Assembly (NCBI RefSeq): GCF_014697475.1
Contig: NZ_JACJRV010000062.1
Span: forward strand, 1 to 42,349
Length of the DNA: 42,349 nt
Direction of reading: 5' to 3'
Origin: Nostoc sp. FACHB-152
GTDB lineage: Bacteria > Cyanobacteriota > Cyanobacteriia > Cyanobacteriales > Nostocaceae
Shown here: piece after piece, positions 18,457-26,379 of the stretch
Numbering within the stretch: the first letter of the stretch is position 1
How the letters are laid out: the number at the start of each line of letters is the position of its first letter
Translations under genes and position numbers: made by a program
The notes under the pieces: generated by a model
Database searches by the model: none
What the model was told of the DNA's origin: nothing
The model's input: only the letters and a program-made list of their open reading frames with translations

Positions 18457-18870
18457 ATGGACGCGTTTATCGGAAAATATTCCCCATACATTTATGCAAT
18501 TTTACGAATCGTTACAGGTTTAATGTTTGCTATGTATGGTAGTCAGAAACTGTTTGGCATACAAGGCAACAAGCCTCCAATATCATTGGCTTCATTGATG
18601 GGATTTGGTGGACTGATTGAATTTGCTGGCGGATTAATGATTGCCTTGGGACTACTAGCAAGCTATGCAGCTTTTATTACAAGCGGTGAGATGGCAGTTG
18701 CCTACTTCATGCTACACGCTTCGCCAGGTTTTCTGCCGCTTGTCAATCATGGCGAGTTAGCAGTCCTTTACTGTTTCCTCTTCTTTTATATTGCTGCACA
18801 AGGATCAGGAATCTGGAGCGTTGATGTACTTCTAGACAGAACAAAAGTGAGATCTGCAATCCACACTTAA
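18457..18870 (+). CDS. DoxX family membrane protein
   Basis: This 137-residue protein is almost entirely hydrophobic, with four predicted membrane segments (about 13-30, 45-70, 72-95, 103-122), as in the DoxX family. Typical family patterns are RIVTGLMFAMYGSQKLFG in the first helix and FGGLIEFAGGLMIALGL in the second. DoxX proteins are linked to redox and thiol stress in several bacteria, but biochemical function is mostly undefined. The ATG at 18457 is preferred over the GTG at 18451 because the purine-rich AGGTAGAGG lies just before it. It is the first of three same-strand genes with an RND adaptor and pump; the 107-base gap to the next gene leaves co-transcription likely but unproven. Confidence 0.88.
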   Translation: MDAFIGKYSPYIYAILRIVTGLMFAMYGSQKLFGIQGNKPPISLASLMGFGGLIEFAGGLMIALGLLASYAAFITSGEMAVAYFMLHASPGFLPLVNHGELAVLYCFLFFYIAAQGSGIWSVDVLLDRTKVRSAIHT

Positions 18871-18963
18871 GGAGAAGAATTTCTCACTGAAATTATGAGA
18901 TTATTGTTCGTTCCTAGTTAATGAGTAGTCTTTCTTAACATTTAGTTGTTTTGCCTAGATAGT

Positions 18964-18970
18964 AGGAGGG
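18964..18970 (+). promoter_or_regulatory. Strong ribosome binding site that sets a TTG start
   Basis: AGGAGGG lies seven bases before the TTG at 18978. No ATG is available in frame near the conserved N-terminus, so this near-perfect Shine-Dalgarno sequence supports TTG as the true start of the adaptor gene. Confidence 0.75.
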
Positions 18971-18977
18971 TGAGCCA

Positions 18978-20285
18978 TTGGAGACTTCTAAAATTAGTAA
19001 TTCTGTTCTGGGAAAACTTTCAGGACAGCAGGGATTGTTGGTAGGGGTGGGGCTGGGTTTAGTCTTAGCTATTGGTGGAATGGCTATATTTTCGAGTTTT
19101 GGCACTGGGCGTTCAAATGCTCCTACTCAAAATTCTCCCGCAGCCAATGCGAAAAACTCCGCATTGCCAGTGAAAGTTCAGCAAGTTGGGACTAGCACAA
19201 CTGAAGAAAGTTCTAACTTTGTCGGAGCCTTAGAAGCACAGCAAAAAGTCACACTACAGCCGCAAATCCAGGGACGAATTGAAACAATTTTCGTGTCTAG
19301 CGGTCAACGGGTGCAGAAAGGAACACCGATCGCATCTTTGAGTTTAGATCAGACTCAGGCAAATGTTGCCAGTTCCATCGCCGCCGCTAGTGCAACCCAA
19401 GCTGGCTTAAAAACAGCCCAAGCACAACTACAACAAGCCCAAGCACAACGTACTAAGGCCGCTGCTGATGTTCAACTTCAGCGCACACAATTTAATCGCA
19501 CCCAGCAATTGGTAAAAGAAGGAGCGCAAGCCCAACAAGAGTTAGATGTAGCCAGAAATAATTTACAAACTGCGATCGCTGATTTACAAGCAGCAGATAA
19601 ACAAGTTGCAGCAGCTAGTGCCGCAGTTAGACAAGCCCAAGCCAATGTCCGCGCAGCTCAAGCAGGTACGGCGGCGGCTCAAGTTAATGTCAATCTCAAA
19701 CGAGTAGTAGCACCCATCACTGGTATAGTGGGTGAATTTCCAGTGAAAGTTGGAGATTATCTCAACACTGGACAAACTATCACCTCAATTATCCAGAACG
19801 ATGCCCTAGATTTGAATCTTTCTGTGCCTTCTAATCGATTGAAACAACTGCGGATTGGCTTACCTGTGCAGTTGATTGATCCTAACACGCAGCAAATCAT
19901 CGGCAAGGGTCAGATTAACTACATTTCGCCAACAGTAAGTTCAGATCAACAATCGATTTTAAGCAAAGCACGCTTTCTCAATTCCCAAGGCCGATTACGC
20001 GATGGGCAATATGTGCAAGCACGGGTAATTTGGAATCGACAACCAGGGTTACTTATTCCCACAGTTGCCATTTCTCGAATTGGTGGACAGAGTTTTGTCT
20101 TTGTCACAGAAAACACAACTGTCAACGGCAAACAACAGCAAGTTGTGCATCAACGTTTAGTACGTCTCGGTGATATCCAGGGAACCAATTATCAAGTTCT
20201 TGATGGACTAAAACCCGGCGAAACCATCGTTACATCTGGCATTCTCAAACTGCGAGAAGGCACACCCATTCAACCGCAATCCTAA
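18978..20285 (+). CDS. RND efflux periplasmic adaptor (HlyD/AcrA family)
   Basis: This 435-residue protein is the membrane fusion subunit that links an inner-membrane RND pump to an outer-membrane TolC-type channel. It has an N-terminal membrane anchor (about 19-40) rather than a lipobox. Next come the first half of a lipoyl domain with GRIETIFVSSGQRVQKGTPI, an Ala/Gln-rich helical hairpin (about 130-240), the second lipoyl half with VVAPITGIVGEFPVKVGDY, then beta-barrel and membrane-proximal domains. Translation starts at TTG, set by AGGAGGG upstream. The pump gene begins 16 bases after its stop, so the two are almost surely co-translated. The TolC partner is not encoded here; Anabaena uses the shared channel HgdD for such systems. 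Confidence 0.93.
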   Translation: METSKISNSVLGKLSGQQGLLVGVGLGLVLAIGGMAIFSSFGTGRSNAPTQNSPAANAKNSALPVKVQQVGTSTTEESSNFVGALEAQQKVTLQPQIQGRIETIFVSSGQRVQKGTPIASLSLDQTQANVASSIAAASATQAGLKTAQAQLQQAQAQRTKAAADVQLQRTQFNRTQQLVKEGAQAQQELDVARNNLQTAIADLQAADKQVAAASAAVRQAQANVRAAQAGTAAAQVNVNLKRVVAPITGIVGEFPVKVGDYLNTGQTITSIIQNDALDLNLSVPSNRLKQLRIGLPVQLIDPNTQQIIGKGQINYISPTVSSDQQSILSKARFLNSQGRLRDGQYVQARVIWNRQPGLLIPTVAISRIGGQSFVFVTENTTVNGKQQQVVHQRLVRLGDIQGTNYQVLDGLKPGETIVTSGILKLREGTPIQPQS

Positions 20286-20301
20286 ACCAGGACACTCGCT
20301 A

Positions 20302-23300
20302 ATGTCGATCGCGAACAACTTTATCAAACGTCCGGTACTAACTACCGTTTGTACCCTAGTGATTCTGATTGTGGGATTCGTGTGTATTCCACTATTACCA
20401 CTCAATTATTTGCCAGACATTGCACCGATTCGGGTTCAGATATCAGCGAACTATACTGGGGCAGATGTGGCAACCGTCGAAAGTGCAGTCACAACAACGC
20501 TAGAGCGTCAGATTAACGGTGTCGAGGGTATGCAGTACATGACCTCGAACAGTTCCGCAGGCAGTAGCCAAATTTCAGTATATTTCGGGTCGAACACTGA
20601 TAAAAATATTGACCAAGTAAACGTACAGAATCGGATTGCACGCGCAACACCTCGCTTACCTACAACTGTCCAACAACTTGGTGTGACAGCGCAAACTGCT
20701 TCGACAAGCATTTTGTTGGTGTATACGTTTTATGCAGAAAATAATGAGTACGATCCGTTATTTATAAGTAACTATATTGACCTAAATTTACGCGATCAAC
20801 TCTTGCGAACGCCAGGGGTCGGCGATTTAACGATATTTGGAGAAAAGCGTTATGCCATGCGGTTGTGGCTCGATCCCAATGCTTTAGCGAGTCGGCAATT
20901 AACTGTGGCAGATGTGGCGACAGCATTGCGATCGCAAAACATTCTCGCCGGAGCCGGAACCTTGGGTCAAGCACCAATACCCCCAGGTCAAAGCTATGAA
21001 ATTCCCTTGCGGGTGAATGGTCAATTTAAAGATGCTTCGGAGTTTGGGAACCTCGTCATTAAAGTAGGAACTAATGGAGATTTAGTCAAACTCAGTGATG
21101 TCGGTCGTGCGGAACTCGGCTCAGAAACTTACGCCAGCAACGCGAAAAATAATGGTAAGCCAGCGATTGGTATGGCAATATATCAATCACCTGGAAGTAA
21201 TGCGCTGGATGTGGCGAGAAGCATTGAAGCGCAAATGAACGAATTGATCAAAGAGTTTCCGCCGGGATTAAAAACCAAGATTGTTTACGATACCGTTGGA
21301 TTTGTGCAAGCTTCACTGGAAGAAGTTGTCAAAACTCTAGTTGAAGCGATCGCTCTGGTTGTATTAGTAATTTTTCTATTTCTACAAGACTGGCGAGCCA
21401 CAATTATTCCGATTGTGGCAATTCCTGTGTCGCTGATTGGCGCGTTAGCATTTGCTTACGTATTCAGATTTTCGCTGAACAATTTAACTTTATTTGGATT
21501 AATCTTAGCGACAGGCTTAGTAGTTGATGATGCCATTATCGTTGTAGAAGCGATCGCCCGCAAAATTGAACAAGGAGTCAGACCTTTACAAGCTTCCTTT
21601 GAAGCAATGGAAGAACTGACGGGAGCAGTGGTTTCAACTTCGTTGGTGTTGATGGCGGTGTTTATTCCGGTAGCATTTTTTCCCGGCTCAACCGGAAAAA
21701 TGTATCAGCAGTTCGCCTTAGTGATTGCATTCTCAATTGCCATCTCGACGTTTAACGCGCTTTCGTTCAGTCCGAGTATGTCTGCGATTTTACTGCGTCC
21801 GCCAAAACCGAGACGCGGCCCGTTGGGCTGGTTTTTTAACAAATTTAATCAGATTTTGGCATGGATTATTGACCGATTTCTGGCGATCGTTAATTTTTTG
21901 ATTCGCCTGCGTTACGCTGTTGTGGGATTGTTTGTCGTGGGTTTAGCAGCAACTTACTTTATGTTTACCCATGTACCAACAGGATTTGTCCCCTCAGAAG
22001 ACCAGGGGATTGTGTTAGGGATTATTCAAGCTCCCGATGGAGTTTCCCTAGCTTATACCGACCAAGTGATTACAAAACTGGAACAAATTCTGGAAAAAGA
22101 GCCGGAAATTGAGAACGTTTTTGCGACTTCGGGATTTGGTTTTGCAGGTAGTGGCTCAAATCGCGGTGTATTTTTTGCCAAGCTCAAACCTTGGGAAGAA
22201 CGCAAACAACCTAATCAAAGCGCGTCAGCAATCTTAAAGCGCATCAATGGCGAATTTCAAACGATTCCCGAAGCGATTATTACCGCAGTCAGTCCCCCAC
22301 CAATTCAAGGTTTCAGTACCTTAGGGGGATTTGAGTTACAACTGGAAGACAGAACTAACGGCAGGTTGACAATAGATGACTTTAATGCAAATGCCCAAGC
22401 GATAATTGCTCAAGCAAACCAACAACCAGCCCTCGCTGGTGGAGTGTTTACCCAGTTTACCGCCAGTACACCCCAGTTCCAAATCGACTTTGATCGCAAT
22501 CGTCTAGAAGCCCTCAACGTTGATTTTCAGCAGGCTGTAAATACCTTGTCATCTGCTGTTGGCTCGCAGTATGTCAACGATTTTACTCTCGGACAGCAGA
22601 GCTATCGTGTATATGTGCAAGCAGAAGGTAATTATAGGCGATCGCCAGATGATATTAATCAGCTTTATGTGCGATCGACAAACAACCAAATGGTGCGATT
22701 GAGCGAAGTAGCAAAACTCACGCCAATTACAGGGCCATCTGTCATCAGTCACTATAACGGCTTCCGTTCCATCAGTTTACAAGGCAGAGAAGCACAGGGT
22801 TACAGTAGCGGACAAGCGATTCAAGCAATGCAGCAAGTTGTGAACGCAACAGCAATACCTGGCGTTGGCAGCGATTGGACAGGAACCGCCCGCGAAGAAT
22901 TATCCGCAGGTAACTTAGGAATTCTGATTTTTGGCTTCGGGATCATTATGGTGTTTCTCACCCTGGCGGCTCAGTATGAAAGTTATGTTGACCCCGCAAT
23001 TATTCTGTTAACTGTACCGTTAGCTTTGTTAGGTGCGTTAAGTGCATTGGCCTGGCGCGGTTTGGTAAACGATGTCTACGCCAATGTAGCGTTAGTAATG
23101 CTGATTGGACTCGCCTCAAAAAACGCGATTTTAATCGTTGAGTTTGCTAACCAAGCCTTTGAACAAGGAATGAGCATTCAAAAAGCAGCTTTGACAGCCG
23201 CTCAAGAGCGATTTCGACCAATCGTGATGACCTCCAGTGCGTCATTGCTGGGATTTTTCCCACTCGTTGTTGCTTCAGGTGCAGGTTCTGCTTCGCGCTG

Positions 23301-23553
23301 GTCGTTAGGAACGGCGTTGTTTGGAGGGTTATTAGTAGCAACCGTTTTGAGTTTGCTAATTGTTCCAGTGTTGTACGTAATTATCAAAAACTTAGAGGAA
23401 CGGTTCTTAAAGCGCAAACCTTCTACTCATGCAGGTCAGTCTACTTCAAATAAACAGGAGGATGAACAAGCCACAGCAGTTGCTCAACAAAAATCGGCAG
23501 GGGTAGGAATGCAAGCCGGTGATGAGCGTACTAAATCTAACGATGCAAAATAG
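20302..23553 (+). CDS. RND efflux pump permease (HAE1/AcrB type)
   Basis: This 1083-residue inner-membrane pump uses proton flow to export hydrophobic or amphiphilic compounds. It begins MSIANNFIKRPVLTTV, typical of the HAE1 family. The proton-relay residues are in place: the aspartate pair in GLVVDDAI (409-410) and the lysine in GLASKNAILIVEFA (940), matching AcrB positions 407/408 and 940. Two sets of membrane helices and two large periplasmic loops give the usual duplicated architecture. A hydrophilic Gln/Ala-rich tail of about 45 residues follows the last helix. It is coupled to the adaptor gene 16 bases upstream and ends in two strong hairpins. The substrate cannot be read from sequence; the lack of a local regulator gives no hint. 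Confidence 0.95.
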   Translation: MSIANNFIKRPVLTTVCTLVILIVGFVCIPLLPLNYLPDIAPIRVQISANYTGADVATVESAVTTTLERQINGVEGMQYMTSNSSAGSSQISVYFGSNTDKNIDQVNVQNRIARATPRLPTTVQQLGVTAQTASTSILLVYTFYAENNEYDPLFISNYIDLNLRDQLLRTPGVGDLTIFGEKRYAMRLWLDPNALASRQLTVADVATALRSQNILAGAGTLGQAPIPPGQSYEIPLRVNGQFKDASEFGNLVIKVGTNGDLVKLSDVGRAELGSETYASNAKNNGKPAIGMAIYQSPGSNALDVARSIEAQMNELIKEFPPGLKTKIVYDTVGFVQASLEEVVKTLVEAIALVVLVIFLFLQDWRATIIPIVAIPVSLIGALAFAYVFRFSLNNLTLFGLILATGLVVDDAIIVVEAIARKIEQGVRPLQASFEAMEELTGAVVSTSLVLMAVFIPVAFFPGSTGKMYQQFALVIAFSIAISTFNALSFSPSMSAILLRPPKPRRGPLGWFFNKFNQILAWIIDRFLAIVNFLIRLRYAVVGLFVVGLAATYFMFTHVPTGFVPSEDQGIVLGIIQAPDGVSLAYTDQVITKLEQILEKEPEIENVFATSGFGFAGSGSNRGVFFAKLKPWEERKQPNQSASAILKRINGEFQTIPEAIITAVSPPPIQGFSTLGGFELQLEDRTNGRLTIDDFNANAQAIIAQANQQPALAGGVFTQFTASTPQFQIDFDRNRLEALNVDFQQAVNTLSSAVGSQYVNDFTLGQQSYRVYVQAEGNYRRSPDDINQLYVRSTNNQMVRLSEVAKLTPITGPSVISHYNGFRSISLQGREAQGYSSGQAIQAMQQVVNATAIPGVGSDWTGTAREELSAGNLGILIFGFGIIMVFLTLAAQYESYVDPAIILLTVPLALLGALSALAWRGLVNDVYANVALVMLIGLASKNAILIVEFANQAFEQGMSIQKAALTAAQERFRPIVMTSSASLLGFFPLVVASGAGSASRWSLGTALFGGLLVATVLSLLIVPVLYVIIKNLEERFLKRKPSTHAGQSTSNKQEDEQATAVAQQKSAGVGMQAGDERTKSNDAK

Positions 23554-23638
23554 CGAAATTTTGGCAAAATTTCGCCTAAAAATCCAAAATTTCTTCTAGA
23601 AATTACCATAGTAAACACCGATAAATATCGGTGTTTAC
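23553..23638 (+). terminator. Two tandem perfect hairpins ending the efflux operon
   Basis: The first stem, GCGAAATTTT/AAAATTTCGC with a 3-base loop (23553-23575), starts at the stop codon of the pump gene. The second, GTAAACACCGATA/TATCGGTGTTTAC (23611-23638), is a perfect 12-13 bp stem with a tiny loop and is followed by TTGTATTT. The second is the better terminator candidate. Confidence 0.75.
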
Positions 23639-23671
23639 TTGTATTTGGGTATTACAAAAATTACTTCCAGT

Positions 23672-23766
23672 AGATTGCAGGTGAATGAAGTAGAAATTTT
23701 CAGAAAAAAGTCATATAGTAGAATACTTTCAACCCTCTTGCCTATTGCCTGTTGCCTTTTCCCTGC
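23672..23766. repeat. Dispersed repeat (right copy) fused to a heptanucleotide array
   Basis: Bases 23672-23745 match the left copy at 18072-18142 in the same orientation. The repeat runs directly into four heptamers: TTGCCTA, TTGCCTG, TTGCCTT, TTCCCTG (23739-23766). It sits after the operon terminators. Confidence 0.7.
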
Positions 23767-23909
23767 TGTATCTGAAAGCTATCATAACCGAACGTAAGAT
23801 TTTGATATTAAAAGATTTAAAGATAAAACTCCCACTTGAAAATCCGTTGAGACAATTAAAATATCCCCTGATCAGCTATTAGGGATATTTAAAAATCCAG
23901 GCAAAACAA

Positions 23910-24188
23910 ATGAACGCCAAACTTATCGGTTTCTCAGGCATTGTGACTGCATTCTTAGGTGCTGGTATTGGTTTTATTATTGCTTATTTACTTCCTTCAC
24001 CTTACACAAGTCCAATGTATAAAGACTTAGCCCAAAAATACGCGATTATTGGTGGGGTTGCTGGCTTGCTGATTGGTTCCAGTCAGGAAATGGTTCGAGA
24101 ACTCAAGCAAGAACGTGATTTAGAGGAAGAATTATTACGGGATTTGAATCAAGCAATTCGCTCAACTACCAATAAAGAAAATTTGTGA
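23910..24188 (+). CDS. Small two-helix membrane protein, function unknown
   Basis: This 92-residue protein is not one I can name. It has a hydrophobic N-terminal helix (about 5-28, Gly-rich with a GxGxGF pattern), a short loop with a Pro-Ser-Pro motif, a second helix (about 44-58, GGVAGLLIG) and a charged C-terminal tail (QEMVRELKQERDLEEELLRD) likely to be helical or a coiled coil on the cytoplasmic side. It starts with ATG; the upstream sequence has no strong ribosome binding site. It converges with the amine oxidase gene, with 11 bases between. Codon use and the conserved-looking helices suggest a real gene rather than a chance frame. Confidence 0.7.
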   Translation: MNAKLIGFSGIVTAFLGAGIGFIIAYLLPSPYTSPMYKDLAQKYAIIGGVAGLLIGSSQEMVRELKQERDLEEELLRDLNQAIRSTTNKENL

Positions 24189-24199
24189 TTCTGTTACAT

Positions 24200-25468
24200 T
24201 TAGTTAGTTGAGTTATTAGTAAAAGCTAAAATTTGCTCTGCGGCTCTTTGTCCACTGCGAATGGCCCCTTCCATATAGCCACAATATTCAAGCGGCGCAG
24301 TATGTTCTCCTGCAAAAATGACCTGCCCAGCGCAGTAAGATAGCTCAGAACGCCAAGTTTTTAAGTCACCAGGAGCAAAATAGCAGTAACTACCACCTGC
24401 CCAGGGATCAGTACTCCAATCATGCGTTGCAGTAGCGATCGCTTGGGGCGCATTGGGGTAAAGTGCAGATACTGTTTGTTGTGCTAATTCCACGCATCCC
24501 ACCACATTTCGGCTTGGCGTACCACTACTGGTACAAGCAAGAATTCCTGCTTCACCTAGCCCAGTTGAGCTAGATTCCCAGACGGTTTGATAAGGTTTGT
24601 CTGTCACCACCAGCCCGAAACTGGATGGCTGCCAGAAACGGTGGGAATACTGAAGTAAGGTCTTAACTGATACCCCATAAGGTAAGTGAGAAATCGCTTC
24701 TCGTTGTGCCTGTGTCAGCCCAACCTCAATAGATATATGGCGCAAGACACTCCACGGAACCGTGACCACAATCCAATCGCTCAATACTTCAATCTGCCCC
24801 TGAGGTGTTTTTACACTCGCAGCAACAGCTTGTTCTTGTTCCCCAATTCGCACAACTGGCGTGTTTGTCTGGATACGATCACCTAAAAAACGAGCAAATG
24901 CGCTTGTCAACTGAGTATTACCACCGCGAATTCTTAAAGAGCGGTTGCCAGAAGTACCACTGTAGGCAAAGAAACCAACTCCAATCGCCTCTGGATCTGC
25001 TGCATACAACCCATAAGATTGCTGACGGATAAGTTTGCAGGCAAAAGGATCAATCGAATGTGCAGCCAGCCACTGGGCTAATGTTTGGTCAGGGTCGGCA
25101 CGTTGCTCTAATAGTTGGTCTAACTGCTGATACGCATTATTTAAGGCAGTTTTCTGTTGAGAACTAAGCGTTTTTTGACTAGAGAAATGACCATCAATGT
25201 AAGAGCGAAGGTCATCTGGAAATTTAAAGGCAGGCTCAAGCGAGAGGTTGAATTGAGCAGCATAAGATAACAGTGCCGTATGATCATCATCGACAAACTC
25301 TGCACCCAATTCACCATACTGCCCCGCATCCAAAAAGGCAGTATGGACTCGCCCTCCTACTCGCTCACGGGCTTCAAATACTTGCACATCAAAACCGGCG
25401 CGAGTCAGTTCATAAGCAGCAGCCAGACCTGCTAAACCAGCCCCAACTACAATTACTCGTTTAGTCAT
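24200..25468 (-). CDS. FAD-dependent amine oxidase family protein
   Basis: This 422-residue flavoprotein belongs to the amine oxidase superfamily. The FAD-binding motif is at the N-terminus (VVGAGLAGLAAAYEL, then VFEARERVGGRVHT), the central substrate region includes the GGNTQLTSAF stretch, and the C-terminal FAD-contacting motif is IFAGEHTAPLEYCGYMEGAIRSG in outline. There is no Tat or Sec signal, so it is probably cytoplasmic. Related enzymes oxidise amines, L-amino acids or polyamines, or desaturate carotenoid-like compounds; the sequence favours the monoamine/polyamine oxidase branch, but the substrate cannot be fixed. Neighbours give no pathway clue. Confidence 0.88.
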   Translation of the reverse strand: MTKRVIVVGAGLAGLAAAYELTRAGFDVQVFEARERVGGRVHTAFLDAGQYGELGAEFVDDDHTALLSYAAQFNLSLEPAFKFPDDLRSYIDGHFSSQKTLSSQQKTALNNAYQQLDQLLEQRADPDQTLAQWLAAHSIDPFACKLIRQQSYGLYAADPEAIGVGFFAYSGTSGNRSLRIRGGNTQLTSAFARFLGDRIQTNTPVVRIGEQEQAVAASVKTPQGQIEVLSDWIVVTVPWSVLRHISIEVGLTQAQREAISHLPYGVSVKTLLQYSHRFWQPSSFGLVVTDKPYQTVWESSSTGLGEAGILACTSSGTPSRNVVGCVELAQQTVSALYPNAPQAIATATHDWSTDPWAGGSYCYFAPGDLKTWRSELSYCAGQVIFAGEHTAPLEYCGYMEGAIRSGQRAAEQILAFTNNSTN

Positions 25469-25652
25469 TGGTGATTATGATCCTGCTACATAACTTGTCG
25501 CATACTCCATGAACTGTCTCTTCTATCCACAGAGTGTAATTCTGAAAATTATTAGCTATCGACTCTGATAGTGTTTGTGCTGCAAGATTTTAGTCTCCCA
25601 CTAGCGGCTCACGCAAAGTGCAAAATATAGAAGAAACACAATTTCTTTTCTT

Positions 25653-25674
25653 ATTGCCCTATTGCCTATTGCCT
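25653..25674. repeat. Heptanucleotide repeat ATTGCCT
   Basis: ATTGCCC (plus one extra T) and two ATTGCCT units lie in tandem in the 304-base spacer between the amine oxidase and UBP zinc finger genes. Nothing else is evident there apart from a HIP1 octamer near 25755. Confidence 0.6.
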
Positions 25675-25772
25675 GTGTTTCTTAAGAGGATGATTATGTT
25701 GCACTGAAACTATCAGTTATGCCTGTGTATAAGCTACTGTTGTTTTAATGAGAGCGATCGCAGCAAAATTAT

Positions 25773-26048
25773 ATGTCTTGCCAACATCTTAATGAACTGA
25801 CTCTAGAAAACTTAATTTACAAATCCAACTATCCTGTATTTCAATGTCAGGAGTGCATTCGACTCAATGAGCGTTGGGTACATCTTCGTATTTGCCAAAC
25901 CTGCGGTAAGATGCTGTGCTGTGACTCTTCCAAAAATCAACACGCACGTCGTCATTATGAAGAGACTGGGCATCCTGTTATTAGTTCAGCAGAATTAGGG
26001 GAAGAATGGCTGTGGTGTTTTGTAGATAAGCAACAAAAGAATTATTGA
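25773..26048 (+). CDS. UBP-type zinc finger protein
   Basis: This 91-residue protein consists of a single ZnF-UBP domain. The metal ligands are all visible: Cys3 and His5, Cys25/Cys28, Cys41/Cys44, Cys49, His57, His61 and His67, with the family pattern WVHLRICQTCG followed by CCDSS and GHPVI. In eukaryotic deubiquitinases and HDAC6 this domain binds the free C-terminus of ubiquitin. Cyanobacteria lack canonical ubiquitin, and the bacterial role is unknown; binding of another C-terminal Gly-Gly-like tail is a speculation. Starting at the ATG at 25773 puts Cys3 in place. It is a lone gene with no evident operon partner. Confidence 0.85.
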   Translation: MSCQHLNELTLENLIYKSNYPVFQCQECIRLNERWVHLRICQTCGKMLCCDSSKNQHARRHYEETGHPVISSAELGEEWLWCFVDKQQKNY

Positions 26049-26264
26049 TAAACTGAGCCTAATTAAGTTATTGCAGTGAACAGGCGATAGGCTTAAAAGT
26101 CTTTTGCTGTCTAGATTGTAACCTTATCCCAGTTTCTTCTCTACCTTGGCTATTGCTATAACTATGTGAAGTTTGTCAAATCCACTACATTTGATGTTTT
26201 TTTAGGTTGAGCTACTTATAACCCAATACAATTCAGATAACATAATTAATCTACCCATAAACCT

Positions 26265-26295
26265 TGTAGAGACGTTGCATTGCAACGTCTCTACA
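26265..26295. repeat. 31-base palindromic dispersed element
   Basis: TGTAGAGACGTTGCA and TGCAACGTCTCTACA are perfect 15-bp inverted repeats around a single T. I recognise this sequence type as a common dispersed palindrome in filamentous cyanobacterial genomes. It lies 3' of mrdA (minus strand) and could fold in that transcript; the rest of the 26049-26379 spacer shows nothing. Confidence 0.75.
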
Positions 26296-26379
26296 GATTG
26301 TTAAACCTAACTAATCATCTTAACTGAACCGTATTGTTGTATGAGTACGACTTCTAGTAGTGAAAACTTCTAATTGTCT

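Noticed and set aside
26265-26295. The 15-bp inverted repeat as a simple mrdA terminator
   Set aside because: It lies about 85 bases beyond the stop and has no T-run on that strand; the sequence is a recognised type of dispersed palindrome.
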